Shown here: positions 17,095 to 24,351 of the stretch, one piece after another
How the letters are laid out: each line of letters opens with the position of its first letter
Numbering within the stretch: the first letter of the stretch is position 1
Position numbers and translations under genes: made by a program
Assembly: GCF_024666595.1 (NCBI RefSeq)
Contig: NZ_CP088296.1
Coordinates: 2,346,501 to 2,410,500, forward strand
Direction: 5' to 3'
DNA: 64,000 nucleotides
DNA from: Sphingomonas sp. J315
GTDB lineage: Bacteria; Pseudomonadota; Alphaproteobacteria; Sphingomonadales; Sphingomonadaceae
The notes under the pieces: generated by a model
What the model was told of the DNA's origin: nothing
The model's database searches: none
Seen by the model: the letters and a program-made list of their open reading frames with translations, nothing else

Positions 17095-17424
17095 ATGAGC
17101 ATCACGATCACAGGACAGCCCGGCCAGCGCATCGCGGTCGCTGGCGACATCACCAAGACGCTGCGAGTTCCATATGACGAGGCGGAGGGGCGCTTCCTTC
17201 TAGCGGCGAGTGACGGTTCGCTGATCGAAGGCCGCCTCGAAGTCGAGGAAGAGCGCGTCGATTTCCGGGTCGTGGTGGACGGAGCCGGCATCTCGCGGAT
17301 CGGTCCAAGCGAGCTGACGCTGGATTGGGCGGTCGAATGGGTGACGATCGCACCTTATGACGCTGGAGCGCTGCACGAGCCACGCCGGATGCCGCTGCCG
17401 CTGTTCGATTCGTTGCCCGGCTAG
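17095..17424 (+). CDS. Uncharacterised 109-residue ICE protein
   Basis: I do not recognise this family. The product is soluble and acidic, with alternating beta-like segments (ITITGQPGQRIAVAGDITKT, LEVEEERVDFRVVVDGAGI, ELTLDWAVEWVTIAPYD) and no Cys or catalytic-looking motif. AAGGAG lies seven bases before the ATG, supporting it as real. It diverges from the DUF932 gene and ends at a strong hairpin shared with the convergent DUF736 gene. Confidence 0.65.
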   Translation: MSITITGQPGQRIAVAGDITKTLRVPYDEAEGRFLLAASDGSLIEGRLEVEEERVDFRVVVDGAGISRIGPSELTLDWAVEWVTIAPYDAGALHEPRRMPLPLFDSLPG

Positions 17425-17445
17425 TGACGGTATGGCGACAAGAGA

Positions 17446-17474
17446 AGCGCCCCGCTCCGTTCGAGCGGGGCGCT
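17446..17474. terminator. Strong bidirectional hairpin between convergent genes
   Basis: A perfect 12-bp stem (AGCGCCCCGCTC at 17446-17457 with its complement at 17463-17474) closes a five-base loop. It lies 21 bases after the stop of the 17095 gene and 8 bases beyond the DUF736 stop on the other strand. There is no long T run. The position fits a shared terminator. Confidence 0.65.
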
Positions 17475-17482
17475 ACGTCGCG

Positions 17483-17782
17483 TCAACGGGACCAGATCAG
17501 CGCGTATTCGCCGGAAGTCTCGGACTCCGAGAGAGTGGCATAGACGGGAGCCGGGAAGCTCGGATCATCCAGCTTGACGGAGATGTAGTCGCGACCTTCG
17601 CGGCTGGTCTTCTTCCAGGCGGCGCCGATGTCCATCGCTCCGGCGCTGATACGGAAGTCCGGGGACTTCTCGCCGTCCTTTTCAACCGGGCGAAGGGTGG
17701 CTTTGGTGCTGAGGGTGAGCGTCTTGATGACGCCGGTGAACTCGCCCTTGGCGTTGGCGGTAAAGGTGCCGATGGTAGCCAT
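17483..17782 (-). CDS. DUF736 family protein (second copy)
   Basis: This 99-residue DUF736 protein has the classic form: [40 protein letters not shown] and [19 protein letters not shown]. It is closer to the family norm than the copy at 12405-12740. The ATG at 17782 has AGGAGA upstream. It is monocistronic, downstream of a 334-base non-coding region that holds a large inverted repeat. Its role is unknown; the family is a marker of conjugative elements. Confidence 0.85.
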   Translation of the reverse strand: MATIGTFTANAKGEFTGVIKTLTLSTKATLRPVEKDGEKSPDFRISAGAMDIGAAWKKTSREGRDYISVKLDDPSFPAPVYATLSESETSGEYALIWSR

Positions 17783-17890
17783 TTCGTAATCTCCTGCTTG
17801 CTCGGACCGCGCCCATCGCGGCCTCGATGGCGTTTCGTCGGCCGGGGACGATCGTCCGCGCACCCGAAGGGCCACAGCGAAGCGGAGGAA

Positions 17891-17957
17891 GGCGGAGCGC
17901 CGCTTTTTTGCTTCGCGATGCAAAGCCGCAGGCGGCGGAAAAAAGCGGCGCTCCGCC
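17891..17957. repeat. Perfect 19-bp inverted repeat in the intergenic region 17783-18116
   Basis: GGCGGAGCGCCGCTTTTTT (17891-17909) is repeated exactly in inverse orientation at 17939-17957, with 29 bases between. Each arm ends in six T or A facing inward, so a cruciform or RNA hairpin has a T-rich inner end. It lies between the divergent DUF736 and DUF5677-like genes, where a terminator is not expected. It may be a repeat element or a regulatory hairpin. The rest of 17783-18116 shows no gene. Confidence 0.6.
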
Positions 17958-18116
17958 CTTGCGGGAAGGCGAGCGGCTCCGGCAGACCAGCCATTGGAGA
18001 GGCCGTTGGGCAGCCGGGCTACGAATAGCAGGACAGGCGCGACGACCGTCGCACACGGCGCGGAGCGCAAAGGCGATCAACGCTCATCATTCCCGCGAAG
18101 ATGCTACGCCGGTGCG

Positions 18117-18947
18117 ATGACGAATCACGGCAGCCAGCAGGAAGACCGGGACCCTCGCGAGGGCTTGGCAGAAGAAGGATTGCTCTCGCCCCTGATCGAG
18201 GACTGGCGGACGATCTACATCGAGAACTATGCGCCGTGGTTCGCGCTGGCGCGGGACGTCAATCGTTACGCCACCTGGCTTTTCCAGGAACATCAGGATG
18301 CCGGCAATGGCGGGCCGGCCAACGCACAGGCTCCAACGGCGGTGCGCATGTACGGGCGTGCGATGAACGCGTTCGCGGCTTCTGTCATGCTGGCCGAGCG
18401 CGGCATGGCCATTGAAGCGGCGGGCGCTGTGCGAGCGATCTATGAAGTGGGATTCTGGCTGAGCCTGCTCGCCACCGATCCGCTTAAAGCGCTCGAAGCG
18501 CTGGAGATCGACGAGCACGACAACGCGATCCAGCGGGAGCTGCTCTTGCGCGAGGAGCATCCCACGGACGCCGCCCTCATCGCGGCGTCGCTGAAGCGTC
18601 AGGAGCATCACGCCGCAAAGCTCGCCAAAAGGAAGAGTCTCAGCGTCAAGAAGATTGCCCAGACCATGCCGAAGCGGTCGGGCTATCTCGAATATCGGCT
18701 GGTCAGCGCCTTCTACGGCCATCTGTCCAGCAACAGCCTCGATGGCCTAAAGAAGAGAAACGGCAAGGGTGGCGTGACCAATATTCTGGGTCCGTTCGAA
18801 TTGGAGATCCCCAAGGCGCTGTCCTTCGCACTCGATGCGATGCTTCGATCCACCCGCTATTTCGAAGTGATGATGAAGGAAGGCCGACAGCCCAACCGTC
18901 TGGAGGCGGCCGCACGCACCCTGCTGGAACTTCAGGCCGCTACCTGA
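18117..18947 (+). CDS. Uncharacterised protein, DUF5677-like
   Basis: This 276-residue, mainly helical, soluble protein has the pattern of the DUF5677 group: AVRMYGRAMNAFAASVMLAE, EAAGAVRAIYEVGFWLSLLA and FYGHLSSNSLDGLKKRNGKG. The family has no established function. It is accessory cargo: its neighbours are DUF736 and parB, it is monocistronic, and it ends 23 bases before a strong hairpin. The ATG at 18117 has only a weak ribosome site; other starts are possible upstream. Confidence 0.65.
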   Translation: MTNHGSQQEDRDPREGLAEEGLLSPLIEDWRTIYIENYAPWFALARDVNRYATWLFQEHQDAGNGGPANAQAPTAVRMYGRAMNAFAASVMLAERGMAIEAAGAVRAIYEVGFWLSLLATDPLKALEALEIDEHDNAIQRELLLREEHPTDAALIAASLKRQEHHAAKLAKRKSLSVKKIAQTMPKRSGYLEYRLVSAFYGHLSSNSLDGLKKRNGKGGVTNILGPFELEIPKALSFALDAMLRSTRYFEVMMKEGRQPNRLEAAARTLLELQAAT

Positions 18948-18970
18948 TCGACCGCTTCGCCATGGGAAAA

Positions 18971-18999
18971 GCGGCGGCGCGCAACCAGCGCGCCGCCGC
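18971..18999. terminator. Bidirectional hairpin between convergent DUF5677-like and parB genes
   Basis: GCGGCGGCGCGC (18971-18982) pairs perfectly with 18988-18999 across the loop AACCA. It is flanked by AAAA on the left and ATTTT on the right, so it can end transcription from either side. Confidence 0.7.
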
Positions 19000-19055
19000 G
19001 ATTTTCGGTCGAAGGAAAAGGCCGGGACCGCTTGCGCAGCCCCGGCCCAATGCCG

Positions 19056-21071
19056 CTATTCGGCAGCGACGGCATAGGACGCTTCGCCATCCTCCGCTCC
19101 GGCATCGGCGGCCTCCGCTTCCGGCTCGGTCGTCCGCAGTATGGCGGGAAGCCAGCCGCTCCCAGCCAGAAGCTGCTCGGCGGCTTGCGCCATGTCCGGC
19201 TTCTTCATGTCCGCGATGCGTCGGGCGGCGTCCTCCGACACGCCTTCGGCTACGGCCTCCACGATATGCGCCTTGGTGACGCGGCCAAGGTAGCTGTCCA
19301 CGGTCGGCGTCCAATCCTTCGCCACATCCAGCGCCAGCGCGGTCGCCAGCCGATCCGCGGTTTGTAGCGAGCGGGGCTTGCGGTCCCACGGCAGACGCAG
19401 GGCGTTGACGGTGCGCGACGCGCAATGCGCCAGCAGCGCCAGCCGCTTCTCGTCGTCCAGCCCGACGATGAAGGCCCACAGGTCGGCCACATCACGCGGC
19501 ATCCGCTCGGCCCAAACCTCGCGGGCCTCGTTCGCCTTTGCGGCAAGCGGGGTATCCTCGATCCCATCCGCATGGCTGCTAAGCGGCGTCACGGTCGGAC
19601 GAACCTCAAGGCAACCGGCCTCGGCGTAGCTGTAGAAAAGTTGCGCCGTGAGCGTGTGGGTCAAGGCGATCAAAGCCAGATCGGGCCGCTCGCCAAGGGC
19701 AACGCGCAAGGCCAGCGTCCGGTGGGCGGACAGGTCGCGGGTGAGGCTGTCGGAAATCGGCTTGCCCGGTTCCTCGTCCTCTTCCTCGATTTCCCGTTCG
19801 TCCTCGTCGCCATCCTCGGCCTGTTCGTCCTCCACGGCCTCCGGGTCGATGGCTTCACCCACACCCTCGGGCTGCGGATCGGCCAGCGCCTCGTCTTCGG
19901 GCCGGGCGAAACCGCGCTCGAGACGAGGAACGCCGTCATGGTTCAGCACCACGAACACGCCGCCATGCGCGATCACGTTGGCGTCGTAGGCATGACGCTT
20001 GGCCGAAATAGCATCGATCTCGTCGGACACCGCCTCCAGCTTCGCCGCCACGTCCTCGGGCATCTCGTCATAGGACGAATAGCCTTCGGCAAGCTCGTCA
20101 TGCTCGGTGGACAGCGCCTCCAACCGCGCCTCGTCCTCGTCGGACAGGGCGATGGTCTGCGGATAAAAGCGCCGCATCCCGTGGGCGTGGGGATAGTCGA
20201 TATGCGCCTCGGCCCATTTCCAGCCCTCGGACAGCACGATCCCGGCGATCTCGCGCAGCTTCTCGATGGCGAGCATGTCGAGCAAGCCCGCATCCTCGAA
20301 GAACCCGCCCCGGTCCTCGCTGAACAAATCGCGGATGATGTTGCCGCCCGCCTCGACATAGGCGTCGGCCCCGACGAACACCGCGCGGCGATCATCGGCG
20401 GGCACGTTGGCGGCGGTCATCTCGCGGCGGATGATCCAAGGCTCGCGGTTGTGATGCAGCCCCTCGAACACCTGCTCCTGCCGGGCATGGTCCTCGGCAA
20501 TGGCGAAGGCCATCAACTGGTCCAAGGTCAGGCCATCTTCGCGATAGACCTGCAACAGCTTCGGGCTAACAGCGCCAAGGCGAAGCCGCTGCTTTACCAC
20601 GCCAGCCGACACGCCGAACCGCGCGCCGATCTCTTCCGCGCCCCAGCCCTTGCCGTCCGCAAGCTCGCGGAATCGCTCGAACTGGTCGGCGGGGTGCATC
20701 GGGGTCCGGGTCACGTTTTCGTCGAGGCTGATTTCCGACGGGTCGTTCTGCGTGTCCAGCCAGCAGCGCACCGGTTCGGATTTCTTGCACTGCTTGCGCT
20801 TGGCGCGCAGCAGCATCGCCAGCCTGCGGCCCTCGCCAGCGGTAACGAAATAATTGCCGGTCGGCGTCCCGTCGTCCTTGGTTTCCGGCTCCACGACGAG
20901 ATTCTGGATCAGCCCCTTATGCTGGATCGAAGCGGCCAGCGCCTCGATAGCGGCCTCCCCATGCGGCACCTTGCGGGCATTGCGCGGGGACTTCTTGAGC
21001 TTGGCGAGCGGCACGAAGATTTCGACGCCCGACACAGGCTCGGCGGCTACGGTTTCGGTAACAGCGTTCAT
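19056..21071 (-). CDS. Large ParB/RepB/Spo0J-family protein
   Basis: This 671-residue protein has an N-terminal ParB nuclease-like domain (EIFVPLAKLKKSPRNARKV, GLIQNLVVEP, then TAGEGRRLAMLLRAKRKQ at about residues 78-95). A KorB/ParB HTH region follows (GWGAEEIGARFGVSAGVVKQ). The long C-terminal part has an acidic linker around EDGDEDEREIEEEDEEPGKP and no known domain. The layout resembles plasmid-type ParB proteins of alphaproteobacterial elements. No parA lies beside it, so a classical partition role is doubtful; regulation or ICE maintenance is possible. The ATG at 21071 has AGGAGA upstream. Confidence 0.82.
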   Translation of the reverse strand: MNAVTETVAAEPVSGVEIFVPLAKLKKSPRNARKVPHGEAAIEALAASIQHKGLIQNLVVEPETKDDGTPTGNYFVTAGEGRRLAMLLRAKRKQCKKSEPVRCWLDTQNDPSEISLDENVTRTPMHPADQFERFRELADGKGWGAEEIGARFGVSAGVVKQRLRLGAVSPKLLQVYREDGLTLDQLMAFAIAEDHARQEQVFEGLHHNREPWIIRREMTAANVPADDRRAVFVGADAYVEAGGNIIRDLFSEDRGGFFEDAGLLDMLAIEKLREIAGIVLSEGWKWAEAHIDYPHAHGMRRFYPQTIALSDEDEARLEALSTEHDELAEGYSSYDEMPEDVAAKLEAVSDEIDAISAKRHAYDANVIAHGGVFVVLNHDGVPRLERGFARPEDEALADPQPEGVGEAIDPEAVEDEQAEDGDEDEREIEEEDEEPGKPISDSLTRDLSAHRTLALRVALGERPDLALIALTHTLTAQLFYSYAEAGCLEVRPTVTPLSSHADGIEDTPLAAKANEAREVWAERMPRDVADLWAFIVGLDDEKRLALLAHCASRTVNALRLPWDRKPRSLQTADRLATALALDVAKDWTPTVDSYLGRVTKAHIVEAVAEGVSEDAARRIADMKKPDMAQAAEQLLAGSGWLPAILRTTEPEAEAADAGAEDGEASYAVAAE

Positions 21072-21472
21072 CACACTTCTCCTAAAAACCACACTCACCC
21101 CGGAATGGGGTGGGCGGCGAAGAAGCGACCGGCAGGCCCGCCGGCGGAGCCGGGCAGCATCCGCAGGACCGCAACGCAGTGGAGGACGCGCCAACAGCGC
21201 GTTGCGGCCCGGCGCGGCGGGCCTAGAGGGAAGCGTCGCCCACCCCATCGACGGGGAGAGAAACGACCAACGGCGATCGGGCCGGCGCAGCCCTGGCCCG
21301 ATCTCCGCAGACGGGAACGACTACAATCCGCGCGGCGGATTGCCCGAACGGCGCGCGAGCGCCATTCCGCCATGTTGATCGTCACCCGGCAGGGACGAGA
21401 CCCGTTAGGGGCTCGGTCGGAGCGCAGCGGAGATAGAGCGGCGGTCCCGCAGGGAGGCGCCACCCCTGAATC
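21072..21472. other. Gene-free region upstream of parB
   Basis: About 400 bases show no convincing gene. It contains an imperfect long inverted repeat (GGGGTGGGCG..AGGCCCGCCG near 21105-21140 against 21217-21248). A short perfect one is also present (ATCGGGCC at 21276-21283 with its complement at 21295-21302). These could be regulatory or replication-related structures; nothing assigns them. Confidence 0.4.
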
Positions 21473-21501
21473 TTGCAATTTCTCGCTTCATCGCCTAATA
21501 T
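21473..21501 (+). promoter_or_regulatory. Promoter of the toxin-antitoxin operon
   Basis: TTGCAA (21473-21478) and TAATAT (21496-21501) are spaced by exactly 17 bases. They lie 26 bases before the antitoxin ATG at 21528. This is one of the best sigma-70-like promoters in the window. Confidence 0.6.
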
Positions 21502-21527
21502 GCAGTCAATGACTTATGGAGATGCGT

Positions 21528-21773
21528 ATGGCAGTTATGACGATCCGAAACATCGACGATGCGATCAAAAATCGTCTGCGCCTGCGCGCTGCGATGCACG
21601 GCCGGTCGATGGAAGATGAGGCCCGGGACATCCTGCGTTCAGCGCTCTCGACCGAAATCCCGCGGCCTCGCAATTTGGGGCAGGCCATCCATGAAAGGTT
21701 CGGCGCGCTGGGCGGCGTCGATCTGCCTGAACTGTCCCGCGAGCCTATCCGGGCGGTGGACTTCGGCCAATGA
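21528..21773 (+). CDS. FitA/VapB-type antitoxin (ribbon-helix-helix)
   Basis: This antitoxin of a type II pair binds DNA through a ribbon-helix-helix unit: MTIRNIDDAIKNRLRLRAAM, then HGRSMEDEARDILRSAL. A C-terminal tail follows that would wrap the toxin. Of three near ATGs I choose 21528, which has GGAG six bases upstream (81 residues). It overlaps the toxin start as ATGA. It probably stabilises the element and autoregulates the promoter at 21473-21501. Confidence 0.85.
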   Translation: MAVMTIRNIDDAIKNRLRLRAAMHGRSMEDEARDILRSALSTEIPRPRNLGQAIHERFGALGGVDLPELSREPIRAVDFGQ

Positions 21774-22192
21774 TCGTTCTCGACACAAACGTCATTTCCG
21801 AGCTTATGCGGCGCGAGCCTAACCCGAGGGTCATGGCGTGGATCGCCGAGCAGCCGATGGCGGGCGTATTCACGACAACGCTGACGCAAGCGGAAATCTT
21901 CTACGGCCTGGCATTGCTTCCCGAGGGACGCCGCCGCGAGGACCTGCTAGCCGCCGCGCGCCCCATGTTTGACGTCGATCTTGCCGGGCGCGTGCTGCCG
22001 TTTGATACCGACGCGGCCAGCGCCTATCCAGAGATTGCCGCCGGGCGGAAACAGGGCGGCAAGCCGATCAGTCAGATCGACGCGCAAATCGCCGCTATCG
22101 TGCGCTCACGCGGCGCGCGACTGGCGACTCGCAATGTGCGCGACTTCGCCGAGTGCGGGATAACGGTCGTCGATCCGTGGGGCGAAGCATGA
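21770..22192 (+). CDS. FitB/VapC-type PIN-domain toxin
   Basis: This 140-residue PIN-domain ribonuclease is the toxin partner of the preceding antitoxin. Acidic catalytic residues of the family are visible: Asp in MIVLDTNVISELMR, Glu in TLTQAEIFYG, Asp in QIDAQIAAIV and Asp in TRNVRDFAECGITVVDPW. Length and motifs are complete, so it should be active when unopposed. It is coupled to the antitoxin by the ATGA overlap. Confidence 0.88.
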   Translation: MIVLDTNVISELMRREPNPRVMAWIAEQPMAGVFTTTLTQAEIFYGLALLPEGRRREDLLAAARPMFDVDLAGRVLPFDTDAASAYPEIAAGRKQGGKPISQIDAQIAAIVRSRGARLATRNVRDFAECGITVVDPWGEA

Positions 22193-22274
22193 CACCCGTC
22201 GCCGCACGTCCCTATCTGCGCTACGCCGCGATGAAACCTTTGTGCGAGGTGCGGACACGCGGCAGCGTGTCGAG

Positions 22275-22520
22275 ATGGCCCTTCCTCGCAAAGTCCGTCG
22301 CCGCACGCCTCGTCGCTGGGCCGAAAGCCCGGATGACCTGCACGACTACACCAACTGCGTTGCACCGCGCCGGGCTTCGCGTCGGCCGCGCGAGGATGAC
22401 GGGCCGATCGTCGTCACCGACGACTGGCCGGAGCAGATTCCGATCGGCGACGCCGAGCTGCGCGCGATCGAAGGCCATATGCGGCAAGAGCTGGATAAGC
22501 TGTTCGGCCCGCTGCCGTGA
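22275..22520 (+). CDS. Small ICE protein preceding the recombinase
   Basis: This 81-residue protein has a basic N-terminal half (ALPRKVRRRTPRRW) and an acidic C-terminal half (DDWPEQIPIGDAELRAIEGH). I do not recognise a named family. It ends 18 bases before the recombinase ATG, so the two are likely co-transcribed. The start is uncertain (ATG 22275 preferred; GTG 22242 in frame). An accessory role to recombination is only a guess from position. Confidence 0.6.
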   Translation: MALPRKVRRRTPRRWAESPDDLHDYTNCVAPRRASRRPREDDGPIVVTDDWPEQIPIGDAELRAIEGHMRQELDKLFGPLP

Positions 22521-22538
22521 AGGGAGGAGTGAAGCGTG

Positions 22539-24236
22539 ATGACCGGCGCCGCCCCGCGACGAGATGAGGATGAGGCGCCGGTCGTGGCGACCGCCCGTGC
22601 CGCGCTCTACCTGCGCGTTTCGACCGGCCGGCAGGCCGAGAGCGACCTGTCGATTCCCGATCAACGCCGCCAGATTGAAGGCTATTGCTTGGCGCGAGGT
22701 TGGGAAGTCGCGGCCGAGTTCGTCGAGCCGGGCAATACCGCGACCGACGATCGCCGACCTGCCTTTCAAGCCATGATCGACGCGGCGATAACCAAGCCGC
22801 CGACGTTCACCGTCATCGTGGTTCACAGCTTCTCACGGTTCTTCCGCGACCAGTTTCAGTTCGAGTTCTACGTCCGCAAGCTCGCGAAGAACGGGGTGAA
22901 GCTCGTCTCGATCACGCAAGACCTGGGCGACGATCCGATGAGCATCATGATGCGCCAGATCATGACGCTGTTCGACGAGTATCAGTCGAAGGAGAACGGC
23001 AAGCACACGTTGCGGGCGATGAAGGAGAACGCCCGGCAAGGCTTCTGGAATGGCGCGCGGGCGCCGATCGGCTATCGCGTGGTTGCGGCCGGCGAGCGCG
23101 GCGCGAAGATCAAGAAGAAGCTGGAGATCGACCCGATCCAGGCCGAGACGGTGCGGCGCATCTACCGGATGGCGCTGAACGGCGTCGATAATCGGGGACC
23201 GATGGGCCTCAAGGCCATCGCGAGCTGGCTCAACGAGAACAACATCCGCACCCGCGACGGCGGGCGCTGGGGTTTGGGCGCGGTCCATCAGGTGCTCACC
23301 CGCACGACCTATATCGGCCAGCATCGCTTCAACACTCGCGATCACAAGACGAGGACGCCGAAACCGGAAAGCGAGCACGCCGTCATGGAAGTGCCGGCGA
23401 TCGTCTCGGAAGCCGAGTTTGAGGCGGTCCAGCGCTCGCTCAAGGCGCGCAGCCCAAAGATGATGGCGCCGATGGCGGTGGGCGGCCCGACGCTGCTCAC
23501 CGGCATCTGCTTCTGTGCGTGCTGCGGCGGCGCGATGACGCTGCGCACCGGCACCAGCAGCGTCGGGCGCGAGTATCGCTATTATACCTGTTCGACGAAG
23601 GCGCGGCAGGGCGCCACCGGCTGTCCCGGCATCACCGTTCCTATGGATCGGCTTAATGAGGCCGTGGTCGATCATCTCGAAGCGCGGCTACTCGACCCGG
23701 CGCGGCTCGAAGCTCTGATGAATCAGATCCTCGAACGCCGCGACGAGTGGGTGAATCAGCGCCGCGAGCATGTCGTCGATCTTGAGCGACGCGCGACCGA
23801 GGCGGAAGCCAAGCTTAAGCGGCTTTACGACGCGATCGAGAATGGCGTCATCGACGTAAGCGATCCGTCGCTCAAGGATCGCATCGCCGAGCTGACCGCG
23901 ACGCGCGACCAGGCCAAGGGAGATTCTGAGCGCGCACTTGCCCATATCGTGAAGATCGGCCCGGCGATCACGCCGGAGAGCCTGCGCGCCTTTGCAGCCG
24001 CCCTGAAAAAGAAGCTGCGGAACGGCGACGGCACTTTCGCCCGCGATCAGGTGCGGGCGGTCGCCCAGCGGGTCGAGGTGGTCAGCCGGAAAGAGGTCCG
24101 TATTCGCGGCCTGCGCAGCGAGCTGCTCCGAACGCTAACCGCCGCCTCTGGCGTAGAGGCGGCGGTGCTAGGCGTTCGTGCCTTTGAACCGAAATGGCGC
24201 GCCCGGCAGGATCTGAACCTGCGGCCCCAAGCTTAG
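22539..24236 (+). CDS. Large serine recombinase (ICE integrase) ending inside tRNA-Arg
   Basis: This 565-residue site-specific recombinase has a serine-resolvase domain with catalytic Ser28 (ALYLRVSTGRQAESD), then a Recombinase domain (PIGYRVV..., GRWGLGAVHQVLTRTTYIGQ). A zinc ribbon (CFCACCGGAMTLRTG...YYTCSTKARQGATGCPG) and a coiled-coil C-terminus follow. The last dozen residues (RARQDLNLRPQA) and the stop at 24234-24236 are read from the complement of the tRNA-Arg gene. The stop TAG overlaps the anticodon positions. The ATG at 22539 has GGAG upstream. It is the only recombinase in view and the likely enzyme for integration at this tRNA. Confidence 0.88.
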   Translation: MTGAAPRRDEDEAPVVATARAALYLRVSTGRQAESDLSIPDQRRQIEGYCLARGWEVAAEFVEPGNTATDDRRPAFQAMIDAAITKPPTFTVIVVHSFSRFFRDQFQFEFYVRKLAKNGVKLVSITQDLGDDPMSIMMRQIMTLFDEYQSKENGKHTLRAMKENARQGFWNGARAPIGYRVVAAGERGAKIKKKLEIDPIQAETVRRIYRMALNGVDNRGPMGLKAIASWLNENNIRTRDGGRWGLGAVHQVLTRTTYIGQHRFNTRDHKTRTPKPESEHAVMEVPAIVSEAEFEAVQRSLKARSPKMMAPMAVGGPTLLTGICFCACCGGAMTLRTGTSSVGREYRYYTCSTKARQGATGCPGITVPMDRLNEAVVDHLEARLLDPARLEALMNQILERRDEWVNQRREHVVDLERRATEAEAKLKRLYDAIENGVIDVSDPSLKDRIAELTATRDQAKGDSERALAHIVKIGPAITPESLRAFAAALKKKLRNGDGTFARDQVRAVAQRVEVVSRKEVRIRGLRSELLRTLTAASGVEAAVLGVRAFEPKWRARQDLNLRPQA

Positions 24237-24271
24237 AAGGCTCGTGCTCTATCCAACTGAGCTACGGGCGC
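24195..24271 (-). tRNA. tRNA-Arg (anticodon TCT), ICE attachment site
   Basis: A full cloverleaf of 77 bases includes an encoded CCA. It has acceptor GCGCCCG/CGGGCGC, D arm GCTC..GAGC, anticodon arm CGAGC-CTTCTAA-GCTTG with anticodon TCT, and T arm GCAGG-TTCAGAT-CCTGC. The T loop reads A57-G58 where A58 is nearly universal. The 3' half overlaps the end of the serine recombinase gene on the other strand, marking the right junction of the element. A duplicate 3' fragment is expected at the unseen left end. Confidence 0.92.
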
Positions 24272-24351
24272 GCGTGTTGCTGCCGTTAGCGCGGATTGCG
24301 TGGGCGGGGAACTGGCATCATAGTCCGCGCGGTCAATCAGGGGGGGCAGGC

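Larger units (their letters stand above)
1..24236. mobile_element. Integrative and conjugative element (Trb-type), right part, ending at tRNA-Arg
   Basis: A contiguous block carries a Trb type IV secretion system, a TraG coupling protein, a relaxase, an excision-control cassette, a ParB-like protein, a toxin-antitoxin pair and a large serine recombinase. It stops at an intact tRNA-Arg gene, after which ordinary housekeeping genes begin. The left border, trbG, trbI and the second attachment site lie outside the window. Gene order in the transfer module (excisionase-like, DUF2840, traF, DUF736, transglycosylase, relaxase, traG, copG, trbBCDEJKLF) resembles ICEMlSymR7A and related rhizobial and sphingomonad elements. 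The exact right border within the tRNA 3' half is inferred. Confidence 0.88.

Noticed and set aside
19425..21512. Very long open frame on the plus strand opposite parB
   Set aside because: It mirrors the parB codon structure, has no ribosome site and no recognisable domain; high-GC genes commonly leave an open antisense frame.
1..24236. Insertion sequences or transposase genes inside the element
   Set aside because: None found; the only recombinase is the large serine enzyme at the tRNA junction.
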